A DNA stretch of 64,000 nt from Candidatus Magasanikbacteria bacterium RIFOXYC2_FULL_42_28 (GTDB lineage Bacteria > Patescibacteria > ABY1 > Magasanikbacterales > GWA2-37-8), in assembly GCA_001784435.1 (NCBI GenBank), contig MFQZ01000005.1:1-64000 (forward strand). The letters are read 5' to 3'. The notes under the pieces were generated by a model, which was not told where the DNA came from, made no database searches, and was given only the letters and a program-made list of their open reading frames with translations. How positions within the stretch are numbered: position 1 is the first letter of the stretch; the number at the start of each line of letters is the position of its first letter. The position numbers were made by a program, and so were the translations under genes. Shown here piece by piece: positions 16,796 through 23,370 of this stretch.

Positions 16796-16844
16796 TTAAA
16801 ATCACTCGGAAAAATTTTGTTTCGCATCCTTATTCATCAATCAC

Positions 16845-16876
16845 CACGGGAAAATATAAAAAAAGATCAAAAATTT
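16845..16876 (-). repeat. Inverted repeat, right end of 4-kb defence cassette
   Basis: Inverted partner of 13003-13034, just inside the R' box GTTATACG that opens the cassette. Confidence 0.75.
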
Positions 16877-16880
16877 ATTT

Positions 16881-16981
16881 CGTATAACGATTAGATATGC
16901 GAAGTTAAAATGTCGCCGCGCGACATTTTAATTTGGGTGGAGAGAGTGAAACGAACGGAACCGCATATCGAAAGTTCGGCG
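16881..16981 (-). other. attC-like site 9 (after ORF-less cassette, right copy)
   Basis: Outer stem GATATGCG / CGCATATC, a near-perfect hairpin TTAAAATGTCGC-CGC-GCGACATTTTAA, linker AATTTGGGTGG, second hairpin, then GGAACC. R'' on the minus strand is CGCCGAAC, one mismatch from the complement of its cassette start GTTCGTCG. Confidence 0.76.
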
Positions 16982-17196
16982 ATGTTTTTATTCTCCACAC
17001 CGACCGTGATTATGTCGTCCCGAATGCCAAAGGGGCAGTCGGGATGTCGCATAACATGCGTTCGACGATATTATACTTTCAAAAAGTAGAATTTCGTCGT
17101 AACCGTTATGCGAAGTAATCACGATCAGTCGGTGTGGCTTGCCGCCTACCTTTATTTGAAAAATAAAGTTGGCGGAGAATAAAAATTTCGACGAAC
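16889..17196 (-). mobile_element. ORF-less structured cassette, right copy (first cassette)
   Basis: Positions 16982-17196 repeat 785-999 over 215 bp with one visible difference. The similarity ends at GTTCGTC on the minus strand, which is the G^TT cassette boundary. Beyond that point the left copy continues into attC-like site 3 and this one into a different sequence. The attC parts of the two copies have diverged more than the cores. No convincing coding frame. Confidence 0.72.
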
Positions 17197-17214
17197 TATG
17201 TATATGCGAACCCA
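17189..17214 (-). other. Probable attI-like junction
   Basis: On the minus strand TTCGCATATACATAG runs into TTCGTCG, the first bases of the first cassette. It lacks the partner half of an attC but keeps the TTCGCATAT phrase of the attC outer stem. It lies between the integrase promoter and the first cassette, where attI should be. Confidence 0.5.
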
Positions 17215-17243
17215 TTGATAATTAAGCTAAAATACGATATAAT
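17215..17243 (+). promoter_or_regulatory. Promoter of the integrase remnant
   Basis: TTGATA, 17-bp spacer, TATAAT (17238-17243), reading towards 17275 with a leader of about 25 nt. Near-consensus sigma-70 type. Confidence 0.7.
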
Positions 17244-17274
17244 ATTAGTGTTTACGTGTAATCATAATGGGGGT

Positions 17275-17445
17275 ATGGAAACACATCAATATTCTGAAAA
17301 TTATCGTCCTAGCCGCGATCCGATGGAATTATTGCGCCAGGAAATGAAATTGCGCAATTTCAGCCAAAAGACCATTAAAAGTTATCTTAATTATACCATC
17401 AGGTTTATAAATTGGTCAAATATCCACTTAGCAACACTAAATTAA
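17275..17445 (+). pseudogene. Truncated tyrosine recombinase, probable integron integrase
   Basis: A 56-codon remnant holding only the N-terminal core-binding (SAM-like) domain of a tyrosine recombinase: PMELLRQEMKLRNFSQKTIK followed by SYLNYTIRFINW. The pattern is that of XerC/D and IntI. Frame and similarity stop after RFINW, and the whole catalytic domain (R-H-R-Y) is missing; the next gene begins within 26 bp. It faces away from the cassette array next to the attI-like junction, exactly where intI belongs. A frameshift or deletion joined it to the peroxiredoxin gene. IntI versus another Xer-like recombinase cannot be settled from this fragment alone. Confidence 0.72.
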
Positions 17446-17470
17446 TGTGATATATTAAAAATAATATTTT

Positions 17471-17911
17471 CTGCCACTAAAAATTAACCAGATAGCCCCA
17501 GCTTGGCGTCTCTTAGACCAAAACGGGACAGAACACCAATTATCCGACTATGCCGGCCAGTGGCTGTTAGTATATTTTTATCCGCGCGACAATACGCCCG
17601 GTTGCACGGTGGAGGCCTGTAGTTTTCGTGATAATTTTAGCGCTTTGCAAAAATTAGGCGTGGCTATTGTCGGCGTGAGTGTGAATAGTGTGGTGAGCCA
17701 TGGTAAATTTGTAGAGCAATATAAATTGCCTTTTACGCTTTTGTCTGATAGCGAAAAAATAATGAGCAATGATTATGGGGTAATGGGGCTAACTTCAGCA
17801 CGAAGGATTTCATTTTTAATTGATAAAAATGGTAAAATTGCCAAGATTTATGATCCGGTTATTCCTAAGACGCATGTGGATGAAATAGTGGCGGACTTAA
17901 AAAAATTGTGA
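17471..17911 (+). CDS. bcp: Peroxiredoxin of the BCP/PrxQ type
   Basis: About 147 residues. In-frame homology starts near KINQIAPAWRLLDQNG and runs through YFYPRDNTPGCTVEACSFRD, where the first Cys is peroxidatic and the second, five residues on, is resolving. It reduces hydroperoxides using thioredoxin-type donors. There is no ATG or TTG before this region. An in-frame TAA lies just upstream, and the best start is CTG at 17471. The later GTG at 17609 lies after the catalytic Cys and cannot be the true start. The native start was probably lost when the integrase remnant was joined here. Confidence 0.8.
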   Translation: MPLKINQIAPAWRLLDQNGTEHQLSDYAGQWLLVYFYPRDNTPGCTVEACSFRDNFSALQKLGVAIVGVSVNSVVSHGKFVEQYKLPFTLLSDSEKIMSNDYGVMGLTSARRISFLIDKNGKIAKIYDPVIPKTHVDEIVADLKKL

Positions 17912-17917
17912 TATAAT
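17909..17917 (+). promoter_or_regulatory. Extended -10 promoter of the cupredoxin gene
   Basis: TGATATAAT, a TG-extended -10 box overlapping the peroxiredoxin stop codon, 27 bp before the start at 17944. Confidence 0.45.
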
Positions 17918-17943
17918 CAATCTTATTCTTAATTTGTTTTTCT

Positions 17944-18447
17944 ATGAACAAATATGTCGTTAGTTTAGGAGGAATGGTCGTGGCTTTGGTTATCGTGGGC
18001 GCTGGTTGCGCGTCGCCGGTAGCCGAAAAAACAGAAGCACCGGAAGCAAACGAAGAGGCGGTTGAAACCACCATGCCGGCGTTGGATGACGCCACTGTCG
18101 TTTTACCGGAAGTTCAAGCCGAAGCACAAGTCGAGCCGATAACAACAGAACAGCCTGCGGTTGTGGCTGAAAACGCCGCCACCTTTGATGTGAGCGGAGT
18201 AAATTTTGCGTTTGATCTCAAAGAGATTAAAGTCAAAAAAGGCCAAACCATAACTATTAATTTCAAAAGCGACATGGGATTCCATGATTTGGTAATTGAC
18301 GAATTTAATGTCCGCACTCCGCAATTAAAAGATCCGGGCACGGCGAATGTTACCTTTGTCGCGGACAAAGTCGGCACTTTTGAATATTATTGCAGTGTCG
18401 GCCAGCATCGCGTGAATGGCATGGTGGGGAATTTGATTGTGGAATAA
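17944..18447 (+). CDS. Cupredoxin-domain lipoprotein
   Basis: 167 residues. A signal sequence with lipobox VGAGC gives a lipid-anchored Cys near 22, then a low-complexity acidic linker rich in E, A and V to about 80, then a plastocyanin/azurin-like domain. The type-1 copper ligands are visible: His in MGFHDLVID, then Cys, His and Met in YYCSVGQHRVNGM. It would sit outside the membrane and carry electrons or bind copper. Its partner is unknown. A hairpin shared with the convergent folD follows. Confidence 0.85.
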   Translation: MNKYVVSLGGMVVALVIVGAGCASPVAEKTEAPEANEEAVETTMPALDDATVVLPEVQAEAQVEPITTEQPAVVAENAATFDVSGVNFAFDLKEIKVKKGQTITINFKSDMGFHDLVIDEFNVRTPQLKDPGTANVTFVADKVGTFEYYCSVGQHRVNGMVGNLIVE

Positions 18448-18459
18448 AAAAATTATTTA

Positions 18460-18487
18460 AAAAATGAGCTTAATCGCTCATTTTTTA
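18460..18487. terminator. Bidirectional terminator between cupredoxin gene and folD
   Basis: AAAATGAGC-TTAATC-GCTCATTTTTT, A-rich on one side and T-rich on the other. It overlaps the end of folD. Confidence 0.75.
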
Positions 18488-19335
18488 TTTTCCGCACAAA
18501 CTATCGTATTCCAGAGTAGTTGGGCGACCGTAATCGGGCCGACTCCGCCGGGTGTAGGCGTGACCAGTGCCGCCACCGCCAAAGCTTCAGCGATATTCAC
18601 ATCGCCATACATTCTATTATTTTCAAAATCTATTCCCGCGTCAATAATGACTGCGCCGGGCTTAATCATATCGCCCCGAATCAAATCCTTTTTACCAACG
18701 CCCGTTATCAAAATACCGGCCTCGCGACATTTGGTGGCAGTGTCAATGGTGCTAGAATCGCATAGTGAAACATTTGCGCCGGCTCGGTTCATGATTAGGG
18801 CCAGTGGTTTGCCAACTAGCGCGCCCGCGCCGACAATTGTTACCAGTTTCCCTGATACCGAAATATTTAAATCTTCTAAAATCGCCATGATCGCGCCCGG
18901 AGTTGGTGGGGTAATAAAATTTGTGCCAACCACTAATTTATTAAAGTTTTTATCGGACAAACAATCAACATCAATTTCCGGCTTGATGGTATTTAAAATT
19001 TTAGCAGTGTCAATTTGTTTTGGCAGTGGTAGTTGCGCGATTAGCCCGGCCAGATTTTTATCATTTTGAATTTTTTCTATTTCAGTAATTAAATATTCGG
19101 TGGTAATATTTTCGTCAAATTTATATAAAGTGAATTTCAGACCAATTTTTTTTGCCGCCACGCCCTTACGCTCAACATAATTCACCGATGATTTATCATT
19201 TCCAACCAAAATAACCGCCAATTCCGGGTTGACTCCGTTTGTTTTTAGTGTCGCTAATTTTTTAGCGGTTTTGTCTAATATTTTGTCAGCGATTGCTCGG
19301 CCGTTGATTAATTGTCCAGACATGGTAAAAATCAT
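18478..19335 (-). CDS. folD: Methylenetetrahydrofolate dehydrogenase/cyclohydrolase
   Basis: 285 residues. FolD interconverts 5,10-methylene-THF, methenyl-THF and 10-formyl-THF in the cytosol. Seen here: SSVNYVERKGVAAKKIG (catalytic Tyr/Lys helix), LIAQLPLP, an NADP-site region IVGAGALVGKPLALIMNRAGANVSL (the usual GRS is GAG), and the C-terminal signature TPTPGGVGPITVAQL. The start may be the internal MSGQLINGR four codons later. Monocistronic, facing the cupredoxin gene. Confidence 0.93.
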   Translation of the reverse strand: MIFTMSGQLINGRAIADKILDKTAKKLATLKTNGVNPELAVILVGNDKSSVNYVERKGVAAKKIGLKFTLYKFDENITTEYLITEIEKIQNDKNLAGLIAQLPLPKQIDTAKILNTIKPEIDVDCLSDKNFNKLVVGTNFITPPTPGAIMAILEDLNISVSGKLVTIVGAGALVGKPLALIMNRAGANVSLCDSSTIDTATKCREAGILITGVGKKDLIRGDMIKPGAVIIDAGIDFENNRMYGDVNIAEALAVAALVTPTPGGVGPITVAQLLWNTIVCAENKK

Positions 19336-19387
19336 TTTTAATGTCTGTTATTCTACCATTTTTTAATGGTTTTGGCAATTTTTAGCT

Positions 19388-19416
19388 TTGACTGTTGATA
19401 GATATGATGATATGAT
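19388..19416 (+). promoter_or_regulatory. Promoter of greA, leaderless
   Basis: TTGACT, 17 bp, TATGAT. The -10 box ends only 6 bp before the greA ATG, so transcription should begin at or next to the start codon. Confidence 0.7.
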
Positions 19417-19422
19417 GTTGTC

Positions 19423-19920
19423 ATGCAAACACCCTATCGCAAACCCGGCAAATATGCCAATTTAAAATCCGACCCTTTAATTACCAAGGGCAAATTTGAC
19501 GAACTGCAAAAAGAATTGGAAAAATTAAAAAAGGCCAAACCGGCAGCGGTGGCCGAAACAGCGCGTTTGGCCGACTTGGGCGATTTTTCGGAAAATGCAG
19601 GGTACCAGTTTGCGAAGGGGCGACTGCGTGGAATTAATCGGAGGATTTTAGAATTGGAGAGCCAACTTGACCACGCGGAAATTATCAAAACCCAACAACA
19701 AACTGATACGGTTGAAATTGGTCACAGCGTGACGGTAGAATTTAACAACAAACAAAAAACTTTTCAAATTCTTGGTTCTGCCGAAACTGATCCAACCACT
19801 GGAATTATTTCACAACATTCGCCACTGGGTGTGGCGCTAATCGGAAGTGCGGTGGGGGATAAAGTAAAAGTAAAATCAGGCGATAGGGAAATAGAATATA
19901 AAATAATTAAAATAGAGTAA
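19423..19920 (+). CDS. greA: Transcription elongation factor GreA
   Basis: 165 residues. GreA rescues backtracked RNA polymerase by stimulating transcript cleavage. The N-terminal coiled coil carries the acidic tip LGDFSENAGYQFAKGRL, and the C-terminal FKBP-like domain contains SPLGVALIGSAVGDKVKVKSG. A basic N-terminal tail of about 20 residues precedes the coiled coil. Own promoter and terminator. Confidence 0.92.
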   Translation: MQTPYRKPGKYANLKSDPLITKGKFDELQKELEKLKKAKPAAVAETARLADLGDFSENAGYQFAKGRLRGINRRILELESQLDHAEIIKTQQQTDTVEIGHSVTVEFNNKQKTFQILGSAETDPTTGIISQHSPLGVALIGSAVGDKVKVKSGDREIEYKIIKIE

Positions 19921-19947
19921 AAAAATCCCGACTAAGTCGGGATTTTT
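19921..19947. terminator. Terminator after greA
   Basis: AAATCCCGAC-TAA-GTCGGGATTTTT, a strong GC stem followed by T residues; also serves the convergent DUF5671 gene. Confidence 0.85.
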
Positions 19948-19961
19948 GTTCGCCTGCTTAT

Positions 19962-20933
19962 TTAACGAACTATTGGCGCCGGTTTAGTTGGAACGCCGGC
20001 ATTGTCTATCTTATATAACTCCGGATCAATCGTCCGGCTAAAACAGATGCGTCCGGCTTCGTGATTCCAATTATCATCATAAACATTATACGGTCCGGAA
20101 TTAGCCGTAAATTCGTTTCGTCCAAATTTCGCGTCCGGCTCGCTTCCGGCGGAAAAATTTGCGCATAACTCAAAAGCAAGTGGTCCGGTTACTTTGTATT
20201 CGTAAGGTGCGTTATTATCTGGATCCAGAGGCGCAGTAAATCCGGAAATACTATCTGCTAATTTGGATAACTCGGTTGGCAGAACGGCTTTTGTTTGCCA
20301 ATAATTAATTATTTGACCCTGAATCATTTGCAAGGCCTGGATCCGTTGTTCATCAAATCGGCGATTGCGCTGATCGGTAGGGGTGCCGATAATAAAAAAT
20401 CCCAAAATAATACTCCCGAGCGCGACTACTAAAACCGCGATTGCTAAAATTTTTGGTAATTTGGATTTTTCTATTGTTCGTTTTAAATCCCATAAATAAT
20501 AACCGAACACCGCGGCGGCGACAACCAGTACCACCAAAACTTTCAAAAAGAAACGCATTGTTAATTCACCATCCAAAAAATGATAAACAAAAATCATCAA
20601 ATCCACAATGACGGTAATCGCCGAAACAAACAAAGTAAAATACACGAGCCACTTGCGCAATTTTAATTCGCGTTTGGCCGGAGTAGTTGCCAAATCTTTG
20701 GACAGTAACCATGCGGTCAGCAAATAGGCGGGGACAGCAATAAATAAAACCGCGGTAGACCAGCGCACCCCGCTCGCGATATTAAAAAAATAATAATTAA
20801 GCGCATCTGGAAACAAAGCATTGATATATTGGATATAAAGCGTAATAAATCCGACAACGCTTAAATAAAAAGTGACGATGTTAAAAAGATGCAAAAAGAC
20901 ATCTTTCGGCGTGCTTTTGATATGTTCTTCCAT
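19962..20933 (-). CDS. DUF5671-domain membrane protein
   Basis: 323 residues counted from MEEHIKSTPKDVFLH at 20933; an upstream ATG at 20978 gives a less likely start. The N-terminal half has four membrane helices in the DUF5671 pattern (TPKDVFLHLFNIVTFYLSVV, KWLVYFTLFVSAITVIVDL). A further helix near 165 is followed by an exported C-terminal domain of about 130 residues with RNRRFDEQRIQALQMIQGQI, resembling the pilin-like tails seen in such proteins. Function unknown; the family is frequent in Patescibacteria. Confidence 0.8.
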   Translation of the reverse strand: MEEHIKSTPKDVFLHLFNIVTFYLSVVGFITLYIQYINALFPDALNYYFFNIASGVRWSTAVLFIAVPAYLLTAWLLSKDLATTPAKRELKLRKWLVYFTLFVSAITVIVDLMIFVYHFLDGELTMRFFLKVLVVLVVAAAVFGYYLWDLKRTIEKSKLPKILAIAVLVVALGSIILGFFIIGTPTDQRNRRFDEQRIQALQMIQGQIINYWQTKAVLPTELSKLADSISGFTAPLDPDNNAPYEYKVTGPLAFELCANFSAGSEPDAKFGRNEFTANSGPYNVYDDNWNHEAGRICFSRTIDPELYKIDNAGVPTKPAPIVR

Positions 20934-20993
20934 AGTATTATAGTTATGAATAACAATGTTAGTATAGCACAGTAACATTATTATTGCACGCTC

Positions 20994-21023
20994 TTGCTAA
21001 AAGCCAATAAAATGTGCTAATAT
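20994..21023 (+). promoter_or_regulatory. Promoter of the CAP-domain gene
   Basis: TTGCTA, 18 bp, TAATAT. The spacer (AAAGCCAATAAAATGTGC) resembles that of the cspA promoter at 24744. Confidence 0.6.
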
Positions 21024-21036
21024 ATGTTTAGGTTCT

Positions 21037-21921
21037 ATGCTCAAAAGATTATTTATCCCGCATCACGGCAACGACTATAAACCGCACCTGCTTCACCATA
21101 AACGGGTGTGGTTTTATGGCATTTTTTTGGCGTTACTTAAAGTTATCATCATAGCAACGGTTCTTTTGGCTCCGGAGCAGGCCTGGTTGTCCGACGACGC
21201 GTTAGCGCGACAAGCAAACAATATCACCACTTTGACCAACGAGTTGCGTTTGAAAAATAACCTGTCGGTTCTGGCTGTCAATACGATTTTAGATAATTCG
21301 GCCAATTTAAAAGCCGAAGACATGAACGCCAATAATTATTTCAGTCATACTGACAAACTGGGGCGGGGATTGGATTATTATTTAAAACAAGTTGATTATA
21401 AATATAATTTTGCCGGAGAAAATTTAGCAGTCGGATATATTGACGCCAAAACCGTGGTCAAGGCCTGGCAAAAAAGTCCTACCCATTACGCGAATATTAT
21501 TGATAAAGATTTTAAGGAATTAGGCATCAGCATTGTGAGCGGGCAGTATCAAGGCAAGTCGGCGTCATTTATTGTTAGTCATTTTGGTTCACCGGCAGGC
21601 AAAACGGTCGCTGGCTCAATGTCTCCCCTTGCCCGAGGGGGAGAGGCAGAGGGGGTGGGAGCAAGTGTCGCTGGCGTAAAAATTCCCACACCCGGCATTT
21701 TTCAAACCGCTCTGGATAAATACTTTGCCGCGAAGACAACCTTTTCTGATTGGTTTGGCGGAGAGTTCCAGTTTGCCAACTCCATTTACTATATCTTCTT
21801 TGGAATTTTTGCCTTCGCCCTATTCACCACAATTTTTATAGAAATAAAACGCCAGCACCCGCATTTAATTATCAACGGGATGGGGATTTTAGTTTTAATT
21901 TTCTTTTTGATTAAGATTTAA
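21037..21921 (+). CDS. CAP/SCP-domain membrane protein
   Basis: 294 residues. One N-terminal membrane helix (about 28-45), then an extracellular CAP domain: LTNELRLKNNLSVLAVN, NYFSHTDKLGRGLDYYL, YNFAGENLAVGY, and VKAWQKSPTHYANIIDKDF with the conserved His and Glu positions. Two helices close the C-terminus. Between the CAP domain and the tail, about 16 residues (SPLARGGEAEGVGAS) are encoded by a dispersed palindromic repeat. CAP proteins of bacteria are exported and of uncertain role. Confidence 0.85.
   Translation: MLKRLFIPHHGNDYKPHLLHHKRVWFYGIFLALLKVIIIATVLLAPEQAWLSDDALARQANNITTLTNELRLKNNLSVLAVNTILDNSANLKAEDMNANNYFSHTDKLGRGLDYYLKQVDYKYNFAGENLAVGYIDAKTVVKAWQKSPTHYANIIDKDFKELGISIVSGQYQGKSASFIVSHFGSPAGKTVAGSMSPLARGGEAEGVGASVAGVKIPTPGIFQTALDKYFAAKTTFSDWFGGEFQFANSIYYIFFGIFAFALFTTIFIEIKRQHPHLIINGMGILVLIFFLIKI
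21621..21664 (+). repeat. G/C-rich palindromic repeat, family 2, in frame
   Basis: CTCCCCTTGCCCGAGGGG type palindrome followed by GAGGGGGTGGGAG, inside the CAP-protein gene without breaking its frame. Related copies at 22755, 59270 and 59571. Confidence 0.75.
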
Positions 21922-21926
21922 TTATT

Positions 21927-23126
21927 ATGAATTTTTTTAAATCAAAAATTTTATTTTTTATTTTAGCCGGATTATTAATTTTACCGACAACTGTATTTGG
22001 CGCCCAAATTGGTTTTGTCAAAAGCAACATCTGGGCAAGCAAAACCACGGCCTTGGTAGGGGACAAGGTAAATATTTTTGTCGTACTCGTAAACAGCGAA
22101 GATAATAATTTAGAAGGCGATTTACAATTTTTAGATGATACCTTGGGCGTCAATGTCGGCTCAGCCAAACCATTTGCGCTCACCAGTGGCGGCAGTAGCA
22201 ATGTAATTTCCACGCAATGGACGGCGGTAGCCGGTGATCATCGTTTTCGTGCCAAAATTGTCAATGCCGTGAGTATTGATAAATTAAATGTTCGCACTTC
22301 GCTCGGCAGTGATATTTTAAGCGAATTATCAGACGCGATTACCGTGAAAGTTGACACTGACCACGATGGCGTTACGGATGATGTTGAAGAAACTAACGGC
22401 ACGAACCCTAATAATCCTGACACTGATAACGACGGCGTCAACGATGGCACTGACCCTAACCCCACCAATCCCGACACTGACGGCGATGGCGATTCCGATG
22501 GCACTGATCCGGCCCCGACTAATCCGGGCGTATTTACGCCACCCGACACTGACGGCGATGGCACACCGGACGCGACTGATTCGGATATTGATAACGACGG
22601 CATCTATAACTGGGTAGAAACCAACAATGGCACTGATCCCTATAAAGCCGACACCGACGGCGATGGCACGCGCGACAAACAAGACGCCTATCCGTTAGAC
22701 CCAAATCGTTCAAAGTTGGAAGTGGTCGCGTCGGCGGAACCGGTGGCCACAATTTCTCTCCCCCTGCCCGAGGGGGAGACGCAAGAGGGGGTGGGAGCGG
22801 ACGCTTCAAGGACGACCACCACCACAAATACTGATTTAAATACTGATACAGAGAATGGCGGAGAAATTTTAGGTGAAAAAATTGAAAATAACGGGGGAGA
22901 AGAAATAAATTCGCGCTGGCCGTGGTGGTTAAAGGGCTTGGGGATTTTATGGCTGTTGTTGCTATTGGTTTTATTAATAATGATGCGAAAAAGGAAAGTG
23001 GGGCCGGTGGAGCCGAAAGCGGAGGATATGAAAATGGAAGAAGAAATAAAAAAAGTTATTGCGCCTGCGCCTCAAGCGTCATTTAAAACCGCGAAGATAA
23101 TTAAGAAACCAACTGTAAAAAAATAA
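21927..23126 (+). CDS. Secreted surface protein with calcium-binding aspartate repeats
   Basis: 399 residues. A signal peptide (cleavage near VFGA), an immunoglobulin-like domain (about 26-140), then a thrombospondin-type-3-like stretch (about 140-255) with repeated DTDGDG and DNDGVNDG calcium loops. A disordered Thr/Asn/Glu-rich linker follows, then a membrane helix near 330 (LLLLVLLIMM) and a basic cytoplasmic tail. The linker includes a family 2 palindromic repeat (LPLPEGETQEGVGA). It starts 5 bp after the CAP gene, so the two are co-transcribed. Likely a cell-surface structural or adhesive protein. Confidence 0.8.
   Translation: MNFFKSKILFFILAGLLILPTTVFGAQIGFVKSNIWASKTTALVGDKVNIFVVLVNSEDNNLEGDLQFLDDTLGVNVGSAKPFALTSGGSSNVISTQWTAVAGDHRFRAKIVNAVSIDKLNVRTSLGSDILSELSDAITVKVDTDHDGVTDDVEETNGTNPNNPDTDNDGVNDGTDPNPTNPDTDGDGDSDGTDPAPTNPGVFTPPDTDGDGTPDATDSDIDNDGIYNWVETNNGTDPYKADTDGDGTRDKQDAYPLDPNRSKLEVVASAEPVATISLPLPEGETQEGVGADASRTTTTTNTDLNTDTENGGEILGEKIENNGGEEINSRWPWWLKGLGILWLLLLLVLLIMMRKRKVGPVEPKAEDMKMEEEIKKVIAPAPQASFKTAKIIKKPTVKK
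22755..22800 (+). repeat. Palindromic repeat, family 2, in frame
   Basis: CTCCCCCTGCCCGAGGGGGA followed by GACGCAAGAGGGGGTGGGAG, in frame in the linker of the surface protein. Confidence 0.78.
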
Positions 23127-23132
23127 ATATAT

Positions 23133-23327
23133 ATGGCCCAGTTATTCCCAGTTGTTAACACGCGGGAAATGGTATCCTCCACTGTGCCGATTGCGTTTGA
23201 ATTTGTTTGGGCTTTTTTGAAAGCTGTAGTTTACTTTTTTTGGTTATTTTTAAAAGTATTTTGGCTGCCGATAATTATTATTTTATTTTTATTTGGTTTT
23301 CTGCTGTTAATTAAATACAGAAAATGA
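23133..23327 (+). CDS. Small membrane protein
   Basis: 64 residues, mainly one or two hydrophobic helices (FVWAFLKAVVYFFWLFLKVF, LPIIIILFLFGFLLLI). It lies 6 bp after the surface protein gene and before a terminator, so it is the third gene of that operon. No family recognised. Confidence 0.65.
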   Translation: MAQLFPVVNTREMVSSTVPIAFEFVWAFLKAVVYFFWLFLKVFWLPIIIILFLFGFLLLIKYRK

Positions 23328-23333
23328 AATTCT

Positions 23334-23361
23334 AAAATCGAGCAAAATGCTCGATTTTTTG
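23334..23361. terminator. Terminator between the surface-protein operon and the transglycosylase gene
   Basis: AAAATCGAGC-AAAAT-GCTCGATTTTTT, usable in both directions. Confidence 0.8.
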
Positions 23362-23370
23362 TATGGTTAT

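Larger units (their letters stand above)
1..17446 (-). mobile_element. Integron-like cassette array with truncated integrase
   Basis: Every convincing protein gene from 225 to 16731 is on the minus strand. The gene blocks are separated by nine related folded sites, and the array ends at a divergent truncated tyrosine-recombinase gene (17275-17445). This is the classical integron layout: intI, attI, then cassettes reading away from intI. Each cassette starts with the complement of its own terminal box: GTTATGTG with CACATAAC for the 8-kb cassette, GTTAGCTG with CAGCTAAC for the kinase cassette, TTGTGCG with CGCACAA for the HAD cassette. That is the signature of units that excised as circles cut at G^TT. 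The array continues past the left edge. The integrase is broken, so the array is probably frozen or depends on an integrase elsewhere. Confidence 0.82.

Noticed and set aside
16732..16827. N-terminal extension of the P-loop ATPase
   Set aside because: Its DNA is conserved with a non-coding leader in the other defence cassette and forms a hairpin.
16988..17215. 75-codon minus-strand frame in the ORF-less cassette
   Set aside because: Same translated core as at 780-990 because the DNA is duplicated; it is dominated by hairpin sequence and lacks a ribosome-binding site.
1..17446. CRISPR array
   Set aside because: The recurring sites are separated by genes of very different length, not by uniform spacers, and no cas gene is present.
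17609..17911. Peroxiredoxin starting at GTG 17609
   Set aside because: It would remove the peroxidatic Cys and the N-terminal strand, although the upstream frame matches the family.
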